Positions 36,308 through 44,701 of a stretch of 64,000 nt of DNA are shown piece by piece. Position 1 is the first letter of the stretch, and each line of letters opens with the position of its first letter. The position numbers were made by a program, and so were the translations under genes. The notes under the pieces are model-generated. The model saw only the letters and a list, made by a program, of their open reading frames with translations, made no database searches and was not told the origin of the DNA. The stretch spans positions 1 through 64,000 of the forward strand of contig JAGGRA010000030.1 of NCBI GenBank assembly GCA_018613035.1, in the 5' to 3' direction. This DNA comes from Pseudomonas sp. ISL-84 (GTDB lineage: Bacteria > Bacillota > Bacilli > Bacillales > Cytobacillaceae).

Positions 36308-36428
36308 AAGGTTACTTCTGTTTTTCAACTAAGAGAGCTTTAAATGATTTAAAAGGCTTCCTTTGTTGCGCTGTACAACGATACTATTCAATAGAAAAAT
36401 TGTCTTCACAATCGGGCTCATTGCGGAA

Positions 36429-36475
36429 GACCATAAGCCCAATTCCTCGGTAAAAATAAGGAGGATTAGGCCTTT
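36429..36475 (+). terminator. Imperfect hairpin after the membrane protein gene
   Basis: AGCCCAATTCCTC and GAGGATTAGGCCTTTT form an imperfect stem with a TTTT tail. It lies in a 36308-36650 stretch that otherwise shows no gene. Confidence 0.35.
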
Positions 36476-36649
36476 TCACTTTCAAATTCTTGACGTTTTT
36501 CTATTGGTAAACACGTTGGCAGCAAGTGGTAAATTTCGTGTCAACTGCTGGTAAAAAACATGGCAGAGATGGTACATTCTTGTGGCTGTAATCATCAAAC
36601 TTCACGGAACCCGAGGTCAGGCCCCCTTTCTTCCAAATAAAAGGGTAAA

Positions 36650-36758
36650 AACTTTGCAAAAAATAAAATGCAGAGTCCTGCACTCTTATTTATTTTGAGT
36701 GGGGCTGGGAAAACTATTTATCTACACTTTATCACTTATCGATGTAGGGTCAGGCACC
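36650..36758. repeat. Type-C repeat (copy 1)
   Basis: It starts AACTTTGCAAA, contains the stem AGAGT/ACTCT inside GCAGAGTCCTGCACTCT, then GAGTGGGGCT, and ends in TGTAGGGTCAGGCACC at 36743-36758. A second copy is at 37593-37675; the two bracket the collagen-like gene. A decayed motif (GAGGTCAGGCCCC) is also visible just before it at 36613. Confidence 0.6.
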
Positions 36759-36899
36759 TGATTTCTGTGAAGATCCCGTCATAATATTAGTAAAAGTCAC
36801 AGACAATAGTGGAAATTAAATAGATGTCCAATACTTTTCTATTTCACTAACATATTATTTTACAAGGTGATTTTAATAATTTTTATGAGGGTGATTTAT

Positions 36900-37490
36900 A
36901 TGCTTAAGGATGACCAGCCTTGTCAGAGATGTTGTCCGCAAACAACTGATCCAAAATCAGGAATAAAAATATGCATCTGTCCTCGCGGACCAAGAGGGCC
37001 GCAAGGTATTCAAGGACCTCAAGGGCTGCCGGGACCAGGATCCACTTACTTTTTTAATCAAGAAAGAGGAGACCTATCCATTCCACCCGGTGTCATCACT
37101 TATACACCTTTGATTGAGGTTGAAGTAATGACAACAGCGCCGGGTGAAAGAGTTAAGATAGATTCAATGTTCGAAACAATTATTATTACAGGATTATTAG
37201 ATAGATATAGTTATATTGAATTCTTCAGACTTGTAAGAGAAGGCCCTACAGGCTCTTTTAATATATTGACTGATACTGTATTAGTTGAAACAAATAAGGT
37301 GAAAATTTCTGGAGATGGGTCTAGAATAACTTCTTTCCCAAGCATAACCTGGACAGATACACCTCCGAATCCAGGGGTGAATACTTATCGTATTGAGATG
37401 ATTCGCGGGTCATTAGATGAAAGAAATATCGCTAGTGTTACAGTACAGGACAGATCCATAACTGCAATTGTATTTCCTCCATCACCGTAA
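36900..37490 (+). CDS. Collagen-like protein with a short G-X-Y stretch (spore surface candidate)
   Basis: 196 residues. The N-terminal region has six cysteines or cysteine pairs (PCQRCCPQ, CICPRG), then a short collagen-like run of five to six triplets (GPRGPQGIQGPQGLPGPG), then a beta-rich C-terminal domain ending VTVQDRSITAIVFPPSP. The layout recalls BclA-type exosporium proteins with a very short collagen segment. The ATG at 36900 is preferred (GAGGGTGA upstream). It is a single gene bracketed by two type-C repeats. Confidence 0.75.
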   Translation: MLKDDQPCQRCCPQTTDPKSGIKICICPRGPRGPQGIQGPQGLPGPGSTYFFNQERGDLSIPPGVITYTPLIEVEVMTTAPGERVKIDSMFETIIITGLLDRYSYIEFFRLVREGPTGSFNILTDTVLVETNKVKISGDGSRITSFPSITWTDTPPNPGVNTYRIEMIRGSLDERNIASVTVQDRSITAIVFPPSP

Positions 37491-37592
37491 CTTTCTTACC
37501 TCAACGCAGCCCTTGTTTTAAACATTGTACGACTTAGAAACTCGTTAAACAATAAATAAAATATTATTGTGGACTGCAAAATAATAGTGCAG

Positions 37593-37675
37593 AACTTTGC
37601 AAAGGAAAAATACAGAGTCTTGCACTTTTATACATATTGAAGTGGAGCTATGTACCGTGTGTGGGGTCAGGCGCC
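37593..37675. repeat. Type-C repeat (copy 2)
   Basis: It starts AACTTTGCAAA, has ACAGAGTCTTGCACT and AGTGGAGCT as in copy 1, and ends in GTGTGGGGTCAGGCGCC at 37659-37675. The next gene's stop codon lies six bases beyond this end. Confidence 0.6.
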
Positions 37676-37680
37676 GTAAT

Positions 37681-38241
37681 TCAATCTGTCATATCAAAGA
37701 ATTTCATTTGAATTTGAAAACCTTCATAACTCTTTACCATCTCACCTAATTGTTCCCATGTATAAGGCTGTCCATCTATCACAATCATGGGTACAGACGA
37801 GCTCATCTCATCGTGATCAATACGACCAACTACCTCATCATCAATGATTGAGTGATATTTTTGACCATTCGGAAATTCTCCAACCTTTATAAATCGTTTA
37901 GATACACCACGCTTTACCTTATCAATCAGTTTCTGAAATAACTCGGATTGATTACACTCTAGCTCACCATCAACAGCAAACTGGTAACCATATTCTATAT
38001 CCGCTACAGCCTCTAAGAATATGCCATTTGGATAAAGCCGCCGTTGGACCGTAAAGTTTCTTCTAGTCCCAGAATAATCGTTAACGGCTATCTCTTCAGG
38101 CATAGCCTCTAGCATAACTCCCATCTCTGCAGAAACCATATCGTTAAAACAATCACCACAAAGCCGCTCCTGCCAATCATCTGTTAATATAATTGTAGCT
38201 ACTTTATCCTGACAACGATCACACATATTCATTCTTATCAC
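37681..38241 (-). CDS. Unknown protein with N-terminal zinc-ribbon-like CxxC pairs
   Basis: 186 residues. Two CxxC pairs (CDRCQD and LCGDCFND) within the first 35 residues form a treble-clef or zinc-ribbon-like head. The rest is mixed alpha/beta with no motif I recognise; the segment KVGEFPNGQKYHSIIDDEVVG is distinctive. No signal peptide. The 3' end abuts a GGGGTCAGGCGCC repeat end, so the last few residues may derive from that junction. Confidence 0.7.
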   Translation of the reverse strand: MIRMNMCDRCQDKVATIILTDDWQERLCGDCFNDMVSAEMGVMLEAMPEEIAVNDYSGTRRNFTVQRRLYPNGIFLEAVADIEYGYQFAVDGELECNQSELFQKLIDKVKRGVSKRFIKVGEFPNGQKYHSIIDDEVVGRIDHDEMSSSVPMIVIDGQPYTWEQLGEMVKSYEGFQIQMKFFDMTD

Positions 38242-38415
38242 CCATACTTCGACTATTTTGTTTTTACGCTTACTTTATTATTACATAATTTAAATCGAAG
38301 TACATACTTACATAAAAGATGCCGTCTAGCAAGATTCACTTACAATGCAATAAAGATTTTTCGACATGTTTCAGGGAGTCACTGTGACTATACCTTTTTG
38401 GAAGTAGAGACAAGA

Positions 38416-38609
38416 ATTGACGAATGAGCATTTGTCGCCCTATACTTTTATTGTTCAATTGGAAAAACTCCTTTCAGAAGACTTGTTTGTTTAAGGAAAC
38501 AAAACAAGGTCAACATCTTCTACAATAGGAGTTTTTTATTGCTTGTAAATACATTTCGTTGAAAATATGGAATTTTTTAAAGTAGTGCAAGACCAGTATG
38601 TCAGACCCC
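38416..38609 (+). repeat. Type-B structured repeat (copy 2)
   Basis: Second copy of the 197-bp element at 20078. The first hairpin has one change (GACGAATG with CATTTGTC), which stays pairable as G-U in RNA. The long stem AAAAACTCCT/AGGAGTTTTT and the inner ACTTGTTT stem are kept; the distal stem half has lost bases. The end motif is decayed to GTATGTCAGACCCC. Confidence 0.75.
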
Positions 38610-38782
38610 TTCTACCTAAGAAGATCTAAAGTCCTGGGTCTTTAAATGGCAGGATCGGCTCAAAATGGTGTCACAAGTTGAGAAAATTTATTGCAAAGGG
38701 TTCATTTCATTGGCAATATTCATGTACAAATTAAATGCCTTAACACAATGATTAACTAATAGCTCAATAGCCAAATAGAAAA

Positions 38783-38819
38783 GCAAAGAGAACTTTTCCC
38801 AAAACTAGGTTCTCTTTGC
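38783..38819. repeat. GCAAAGAGAAC hairpin upstream of the NTPase gene
   Basis: GCAAAGAGAAC and GTTCTCTTTGC form a perfect 11-bp stem with a 15-base loop. A related pair (CAAAGAGAA/TTCTCTTTG) lies downstream of the NTPase gene at 41479-41543. The repeat end GTGGGGTCAGGTAC follows at 38855-38868. Confidence 0.6.
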
Positions 38820-38854
38820 AGAAGTAGCCCCTATCACTTTAACACTGCACCGTA

Positions 38855-38868
38855 TGTGGGGTCAGGTA
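38855..38868 (+). repeat. GGGGTCAGG repeat end
   Basis: Motif copy GTGGGGTCAGGTAC, preceded by CACTTTAACACTGCACCGTAT as in the type-A copies. About 45 bases further on, a comM fragment begins. Confidence 0.6.
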
Positions 38869-38914
38869 CTCATTTTTTAACAATCGTTCTATATCATGCT
38901 ATGAAACTGGAGGC

Positions 38915-38993
38915 TGCTTACGGCCATTAGCCTTTATCCCTGTGCCAGCTTTCCTTTCTACCAAGCTGTTCAACTTCGCTTCTTCCCATTGAG
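38915..38993 (-). pseudogene. Decayed fragment of comM 3' end (copy C)
   Basis: On the minus strand it reads WEEAKLNSLVERKAGTGIKA and then NGR, matching WEAVKLNSLVERKDVVGIKV then NGS, the last residues of the comM gene at 32484. Only the extreme 3' end is left. It lies between the repeat end at 38855 and a decayed motif near 39055. Confidence 0.75.
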
Positions 38994-39180
38994 GGCTGCA
39001 ATTGTCCCACGTCCATTCGAAAATAGGAACAGTTAATTTTATTTCCATAAATGTATAGGGTACAGGCATCAATTTTTATATACAAGTCACCAATAATTAG
39101 ATAAATATGGTAAACTCATATTGTTAGCTTTTTCTATTAATATATTTATCTCTTATTTCTTTAAACTCGAGGAGTTAATA

Positions 39181-41430
39181 ATGAAAATATTAGTTAATCA
39201 TTCAAAACTACATGGGGTTCCATTTCACAAAGATGTACATAATGAAATGTTTTATTTTGAAAAAGACAAAGTAGAACAGATAAAAAATGAAGTCTTATGT
39301 GGGGATGGTTCCAGTATTCTTATCTCTGGATACAGGGGTGCGGGCAAAACATCTTTTATAAATAAGGTTGAAGAGCAGATTACTAATGAACCTAACAAAA
39401 AGAAACAGATTCACTTTGTAAAGTTAAACCTAACGAAATTCAACGGCTATCCCTATTTAATAAGAAAAATCATTCGCGCGGTTTATGAGTCTATACCTGC
39501 GGAAGATTTAAAAGATTTAAGTAAAAAAGATCCCGATTTAGCCACTAAGCTAGGGTTGTTGTATGAAAGAACTTTTAATGATGTAACTGCTATCAACAAC
39601 TTTGAGCTTTCAAATCAGACTAAAAGTACATTAAAGAGCACCTTTAACGCAAAAAAGCTAACTATCCTATTCTTTTCCATCATTGTGACTGCTTTAAACT
39701 TAATCTTTGATTTTAGTCAATTCCTCTTAAATAAAGAAGTTTTTTCAAAAATAATTAATTGGATTACTTTTATAGGAGTAAGTATATGGGGAGCTGTGGA
39801 GGCTTTCAAATTTGATTTAAGCTGGAGTAAGGAACAAATAAATAAACATGTTCTTAATAGACAAAGTCTCTATGATGAAGAAATAGCAGAACACCGTTTG
39901 ACAGAAATCTTGAAAGAACTTAACGAAAAAGATATAAAGTTTGTTATTGTTCTTGATGAATTAGATAAGATTGATATACTTGGTGTTGAAAATATTATTA
40001 GTGAATTAAAGTTCTTAATGCTGAGCGGTTTAGCCTCTTTTATTATAATTGCCGGCCAGCAATTATACTATAAATATGATCATTCTCCGGTTGAGGATGA
40101 TTCAATTCTCTCCAGTTTATTTTCTAATATCATACATATCCCACTTTCAGATGCTGAAACATTCAAAAAGATAGCTGGCGAGATAATTACTGATAAAGAT
40201 ACGTTAGTTAATGACACGGTTTCTAACTACATCTCTGCCTTAACCCTTATATCAAATCGTTTACCAAGAAGGTTTATTAACCTTTTGCGCCAAGAAATAA
40301 AATGGGATGGAAATAATAATCCTTATCTTGAAATAACGGATCAAGATGAAAAAAATATTGTACTGGCTAGATGTCTAGAGGTTATTGAAAAAATAGAGAG
40401 TAATGAATTAGAAGAAAGCTATGATAAATACAGCGATGGTATAAAGGATTTTTTCTCTTTTCAATTGCATCGATGGCTGCAGATAATAATAAAAAAGAGA
40501 GATGTACCATTTACATTAGAAGATATAATGGGTACGGATCAAAACGATTTACCCCCTTATCTTTCACGGTATACCACGCTTCTTACAGATCTGGCAGAAC
40601 TTCTGAAGGACAGATTATTAGAGGCTAATGTGCTGTCACAGATTACTCAGCCAGCAGGAGAAGAATCCGATAAATATTTATTTACTTATGAGATAACAAT
40701 ACAAGAAAATCACCAAAATCCGAATAGTTATAACTCAAAATTCATTAATAATATTAATAATATTAAACAGCTAATAAATCATTTATCTCATTATATGAAT
40801 AGTATTGAAGTTACGGACTCGATGGAAGACAAAGTAAAAAAATTAGTTGAAAATCAATACTTAAGCCAAAACTGGACAAAAAATATTAAAAGATTAAATA
40901 GCCTTCAGTTAATTAGCGAGAAACTTAGCAGCAACATCTCGTTATCAGCTGAAGAGGTTAACATTTTACAAGAATCAAATATACAATCCAGCCGTTTTGA
41001 ATCAGAGCTTTTAGAGAGCTACTATTACTATTTAACTAGAAGAGTATTTGAACACTCCAATTATAAAGTTACAAAATATTATTCAATCTCCTCTACTAAA
41101 AAAAACCGGTTTTATGCTGACTTTTTTATGTTAAATAGCCAAGAAACAAAACCCGATATTCTTTTTGAAGTAAAACTTAGTCTAAGAAGTATGAATACAA
41201 GTATCTATTCAAGGCTAATTGATAATTTAAGAGAGTACAATCAATTATCTAAAAAGGAAAATTACTTAGTAATCATTATAAATGAATCAAATATGGAATT
41301 AGATAGAATATACCAAAGACTTTCTAATACAATTAAAGATCCTGAAATAATGAAGTACGTAAAAGTTTACATAGCTCAAGACTACTCTCCGGAATCTTTC
41401 AAAGCATTTATTAATGAAAATATAAATTAA
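39181..41430 (+). CDS. KAP-like P-loop NTPase with membrane helices and C-terminal PD-(D/E)XK nuclease motif
   Basis: 749 residues. Walker A GYRGAGKTS at 50-58; two hydrophobic helices at about 160-180 and 190-208; Walker B VIVLDELDK at 255-263. Placement of membrane helices between Walker A and B is characteristic of the KAP NTPase class. An SNRLPRRFINLLR segment at 358-370 resembles a sensor/arginine region. The C-terminal part has D647 in YADFFM and E663-V-K665 in PDILFEVK, a restriction-endonuclease-like core, with a preceding glutamate-rich helix at 605-615. The ATG at 39181 has GAGGAG upstream. It stands alone between repeats, as defence genes often do. An NTP-driven, membrane-anchored nuclease in anti-phage defence is my inference. 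Confidence 0.75.
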   Translation: MKILVNHSKLHGVPFHKDVHNEMFYFEKDKVEQIKNEVLCGDGSSILISGYRGAGKTSFINKVEEQITNEPNKKKQIHFVKLNLTKFNGYPYLIRKIIRAVYESIPAEDLKDLSKKDPDLATKLGLLYERTFNDVTAINNFELSNQTKSTLKSTFNAKKLTILFFSIIVTALNLIFDFSQFLLNKEVFSKIINWITFIGVSIWGAVEAFKFDLSWSKEQINKHVLNRQSLYDEEIAEHRLTEILKELNEKDIKFVIVLDELDKIDILGVENIISELKFLMLSGLASFIIIAGQQLYYKYDHSPVEDDSILSSLFSNIIHIPLSDAETFKKIAGEIITDKDTLVNDTVSNYISALTLISNRLPRRFINLLRQEIKWDGNNNPYLEITDQDEKNIVLARCLEVIEKIESNELEESYDKYSDGIKDFFSFQLHRWLQIIIKKRDVPFTLEDIMGTDQNDLPPYLSRYTTLLTDLAELLKDRLLEANVLSQITQPAGEESDKYLFTYEITIQENHQNPNSYNSKFINNINNIKQLINHLSHYMNSIEVTDSMEDKVKKLVENQYLSQNWTKNIKRLNSLQLISEKLSSNISLSAEEVNILQESNIQSSRFESELLESYYYYLTRRVFEHSNYKVTKYYSISSTKKNRFYADFFMLNSQETKPDILFEVKLSLRSMNTSIYSRLIDNLREYNQLSKKENYLVIIINESNMELDRIYQRLSNTIKDPEIMKYVKVYIAQDYSPESFKAFINENIN

Positions 41431-41478
41431 AACTTAAATTAGTTCGCTTAAAACTATTGCCTGTACAAACTCAATAAA

Positions 41479-41543
41479 CAAAGAGAATCTAAATTCATTA
41501 TATGTTAATCCATACATTTAACAATAGGGTTAGGTTCTCTTTG
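41479..41543. repeat. CAAAGAGAA inverted repeat downstream of the NTPase gene
   Basis: CAAAGAGAA and TTCTCTTTG form a 9-bp stem around 47 bases, about 50 bases after the stop codon. The stem matches the hairpin at 38783, so related repeats bracket the gene. The short open frame starting at 41502 is not convincing. Confidence 0.5.
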
Positions 41544-41791
41544 CTGAACATACTTGTATTATCCAATGACCTGTGTTCTCGACTTGGCTTAGATATTTTA
41601 CCTTTGCTTTCAGCAGGTCCCATCCTCCACACTCGATTTAGTCCCTTTAATCATTCCACGCTTCTAAACACCAGCAAGAAAAAGGCGGAATACACGTTAT
41701 ATAAAATGGAAATGTTATCCTCGATCTTTAGAATCCATGGTTCTCGATAACATTAATTTGTAAATGGAATCAGACCACTCTCTTTTAATGT

Positions 41792-41804
41792 GGGGACAGT
41801 CCCC
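41792..41804. repeat. GGGGACAGTCCCC palindrome
   Basis: A perfect 13-base odd palindrome of the GGGAC class seen at 28843 and 10280. Confidence 0.5.
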
Positions 41805-41847
41805 TTCTTTTAATCTTTTTCAGCCACCGATATAAAAACTTTATAAG

Positions 41848-42087
41848 TTAAAATGTTATTTCCTCTCTTTTTTTGTCTGTGTAGAAGACGCTAATATTTT
41901 TATCTTTTATTTCCTCGTATAAATCAGGGTATAGCAATCTCGTTTTCTCCTTATTTTCTAGGGAGCAAGATTTATTAAGATGAGGATAGTTATCCCAATT
42001 TCTGATTTCTTTAATGTAAACCTTATCTTTTTCCTCAAACTGATAAATTGCTGCGATAGTGTTTCTACTAATATTTGATTGGCTTGT
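41848..42087 (-). pseudogene. 3' fragment of an unrecognised gene
   Basis: About 79 codons stay open up to a TAA, with a stop directly upstream and no usable start. The translation (for example NTIAAIYQFEEKDKVYIKEI, then RNWDNYPHLNKSCSLENKEK) has normal protein composition and no low complexity. It is probably the tail of a lost gene, cut by the type-A repeat that starts at about 42124. Confidence 0.45.
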
Positions 42088-42123
42088 TTATGGCATCATA
42101 AAACCTCTTTCAAATAACGTTAA

Positions 42124-42224
42124 GAAATGTATGTTCGTTAAGTTTTTTTATATCCCCTCTCACCATTCGTCAATATCCTACATAAAAAAAACTAGCTCAG
42201 CAACGCCAAGCTAGTCTTTAATGC
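42124..42224. repeat. Type-A repeat, left part (copy 2, split by IS21-A)
   Basis: It shares TATGTTCGTTAAG, CGTCAATATCCTACATAAA and the ACTAGCT/AGCTAGT hairpin with copies 1 and 3. It stops at CTTTAATGC, where IS21-A begins; the missing right part continues at 44662 after the element. Confidence 0.8.
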
Positions 42225-42290
42225 TGTTTTTGGCAAGCAAAAAATGCACGAAACGGCAGTTAAAAATGTAGCCACCTGCCAACAGTATAT

Positions 42291-43010
42291 CTAGTTCTGT
42301 AATAAAGACTCTTTATAGCGATGACTATCGCCATTGAAAACTACCAGATGAGAATGATGGATCAGTCGGTCAATGACTGCTTCCGTTAAGATGGGATCGC
42401 CAAAGACATGGTTCCATTGACCGAACTGAAGAATAGTGGTGATAATGATGCTTTTTGCCTCATAGCACATTGAAATAACTTGGAATAATAACTCTCCACC
42501 TTGTTTATGTAGAGGAATGTAACCTAGTTCATCGAGAATTAATAAATCCAGCTTTTCTAGTTGCTTGAATAATTTTGGCAGAGTGCCTTTTTCATTCGCC
42601 TCAAGAAGTCGATTTACTAATCCTGCCACTGTGTAGAACTTTACCGATTTGCCAAACTTATGTATGGCATTCAAGCCGATTAGCGTAGCTAGATAGGTTT
42701 TGCCGACTCCTACTCCTCCGTAGAAAATAACATTCTCTTGCTTTTCCATGAACTCTCCATTTAAAAGGTTCTCCTTTGTCATTCCTGGCGGAACCTGAAC
42801 CTCATTCCAATCAAACGGTTTTCCTTTCACCGTTGGAAGGGTAGCCTGGGTTAACAGGAGATTTAGCCTGCGCTCTTCACGCTGCCGGATTTCGGCTTCA
42901 AAAAGTTTGAGTAAATACTCTTGATTACTCGAAGCTTCTACTTCATCAAAATGCTCTTTGATCCAACTTAGCTTTAACCGTTTAGCATAAGATTTTATTT
43001 GGTCATTCAT
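42291..43010 (-). CDS. istB: IS21 helper ATPase (IstB)
   Basis: AAA+ ATPase that regulates the IS21 transposase. 239 residues; Walker A GGVGVGKTYLA, Walker B LDLLILDELGY, and the closing ILTEAVIDRLIHHSHLVVFNGDS pattern are typical. The ATG at 43010 overlaps the end of istA in ATGAATGA, the usual IS21 arrangement, so the longer in-frame extension is not used. Confidence 0.93.
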   Translation of the reverse strand: MNDQIKSYAKRLKLSWIKEHFDEVEASSNQEYLLKLFEAEIRQREERRLNLLLTQATLPTVKGKPFDWNEVQVPPGMTKENLLNGEFMEKQENVIFYGGVGVGKTYLATLIGLNAIHKFGKSVKFYTVAGLVNRLLEANEKGTLPKLFKQLEKLDLLILDELGYIPLHKQGGELLFQVISMCYEAKSIIITTILQFGQWNHVFGDPILTEAVIDRLIHHSHLVVFNGDSHRYKESLLQN

Positions 43011-44511
43011 TATGCTGCACCTCTTTGTGGAGTTGATCATAATGATCTAAGCCTCGCGTTGCTTCCGGCAGTTGAGGCAACGACCTTTTTGAGCTTAGTT
43101 CACTTCTGATTCCACGACCGTTAATAAGTTGATAGAATACTTGTTTAATGGCATCCACGGAGGGATGTCCATGTTCAGAAGCGATGACCAAGGCTTTGGT
43201 AATAACGCTGAAATCGTGATCCTTTAAGATTATCGATAATAGTTTCAGTGCCTCCGGCTTTTCAGTTACAGTACAGGATCCGAAATAGTTCTTCCACTCT
43301 TCCGGAAGCTGGTCATAAAAACTAGTATATTTAAGTGCCGTAGGCCGTTTGGCCATCAAGTTTAGGTACGGCTGCCATTTCATGGACTTTCTATATTGGC
43401 CATATAGACGGGAATGGCTTACTACAAGTTGATGGTCATCGTTCAAAATATCCACCCTGCTATATGATATTTTTACGAGTACCTTGTTAAGTGCATATCT
43501 TGGTGAAGTCGAATATAGATTAAGGTCCAGCTTAATATATCCGTATTTATCGGCTTTCAGGGTCTCGTACCTGACACATTCGTATTCTTTTACCGGCAAT
43601 AGGAGGAAGGCATCCTTATCCTCCTCGAAGAGTTCCTCAATCTTCCACTCCTTTTGGTAATGCTTCCTTTTACGGTCCTTTTCTGCCTTTCCCCATAGCT
43701 CTTTATTCAACTCATCCAGTTCGATGACATGAAGTCCGGGGAGGAGGAAGTTATTCCTGATATACTTGACCATTGCTTCTACATGCCCTTTTTCATTCCC
43801 GCTATTAGGATTACAGAACTCACACTCGAAACCGTAGTGCAGAACGAAGTTCTGGAATTCATCGGTTAATTGCCGTTCACCATTTGGCAGTATTTTCTTC
43901 ACCGCCGGGGAAAGGTTGTCAAACCGTATGGTTTTCGGCACTCCGCCCATATGATGAAAAACTCTCTTCATCCCCTCAAGAAAGCACTCCCTATTTTGGG
44001 AAGGAAATACTTGAAAATAAAAAGCATTACTGAAAGGGAAGGACAATACAAGGTATGGCAAGACAATCTCTTCTCCTCCGTAAACAAAAGGAGCTTCTCC
44101 AAAATCCACCTGGGCAGTACCTGGTTTAGCTTCGAGTGGAAGAGCTGGATCATTTGCCTCATTTAGGAAAGCCTTCTTTCTAGTGGAAACATAATCCCTG
44201 ACCGTACGGTCGGAACCTTTAAAATCATGATGCTCCTTTAATAATTCCCACATTCTCTTGGCTGTCCTACGAAACTTCTTTTTCTTTTTTTGATCTTCCT
44301 TGATCCAATCATCGAGTATGGCTTTCACTGGTCCTAACACCGGAGCTGTCCTAGTCAGTTTCTTAATAGGCTTTTCGTTGAAGTCGTCCATATCTGCATA
44401 CTTCTTAACGGTTCTGGGTTCTCTCCCCATTATTTTAGCCACACATGAATATCCGCAGCCTTTAAAGTTAACTTCATGTCTGATATAATTAATTTCGGCC
44501 ACCGCCAACAT
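43003..44511 (-). CDS. istA: IS21 transposase (IstA)
   Basis: DDE recombinase of about 502 residues. The N-terminal helix-turn-helix (GCGYSCVAKIMGREPRTVKKY) is followed by the catalytic core: the first Asp in GTAQVDFGEAPF, the second in TIRFDNLSPAV, and the Glu in NSGNEKGHVEAMV. The chosen ATG at 44511 has GGAGG upstream; the longer frame extends into the inverted-repeat region of the element. It appears intact. Confidence 0.93.
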   Translation of the reverse strand: MLAVAEINYIRHEVNFKGCGYSCVAKIMGREPRTVKKYADMDDFNEKPIKKLTRTAPVLGPVKAILDDWIKEDQKKKKKFRRTAKRMWELLKEHHDFKGSDRTVRDYVSTRKKAFLNEANDPALPLEAKPGTAQVDFGEAPFVYGGEEIVLPYLVLSFPFSNAFYFQVFPSQNRECFLEGMKRVFHHMGGVPKTIRFDNLSPAVKKILPNGERQLTDEFQNFVLHYGFECEFCNPNSGNEKGHVEAMVKYIRNNFLLPGLHVIELDELNKELWGKAEKDRKRKHYQKEWKIEELFEEDKDAFLLLPVKEYECVRYETLKADKYGYIKLDLNLYSTSPRYALNKVLVKISYSRVDILNDDHQLVVSHSRLYGQYRKSMKWQPYLNLMAKRPTALKYTSFYDQLPEEWKNYFGSCTVTEKPEALKLLSIILKDHDFSVITKALVIASEHGHPSVDAIKQVFYQLINGRGIRSELSSKRSLPQLPEATRGLDHYDQLHKEVQHNE

Positions 44512-44661
44512 CTCCTTAATACCTCCTGCACGTTTTGTACCCAACAGGAAGTGTATGTGTATTTGGGAATGTTGACAAGTGGCTTTTTTTAATTTGTGCA
44601 GGCCCCTATGGGTCTGCACAAATTAAATGCCATAACCTACAATTTTATGATGCCATAAACA

Positions 44662-44695
44662 CTTTAATGCTTCACCGTTTGTGGGGTCAGGCACC
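44662..44695. repeat. Type-A repeat, right part (copy 2) with motif end
   Basis: It begins with the target duplication CTTTAATGC, then TTCACCGTTT and GTGGGGTCAGGCACC at 44681-44695. Six T follow, and then istB coding sequence starts abruptly at 44702. Confidence 0.8.
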
Positions 44696-44701
44696 TTTTT
44701 T

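Larger units (their letters stand above)
42225..44661 (-). mobile_element. Complete IS21-family element (IS21-A)
   Basis: The ends read TGTTTTTGGCA (left) and, inverted, TGTTTATGGCA (right), with further shared text such as AGCCAC(C/T)TG(C/T)CAACA inside. The 9-bp direct repeat CTTTAATGC at 42216-42224 and 44662-44670 is a target duplication. Removing the element rejoins a type-A repeat exactly like its other copies, which confirms the boundaries. It carries istA and istB. Confidence 0.88.

Noticed and set aside
41502-41750. An 82-codon open frame after the NTPase gene
   Set aside because: It begins inside an inverted repeat, lacks a ribosome site and shows no recognisable pattern.
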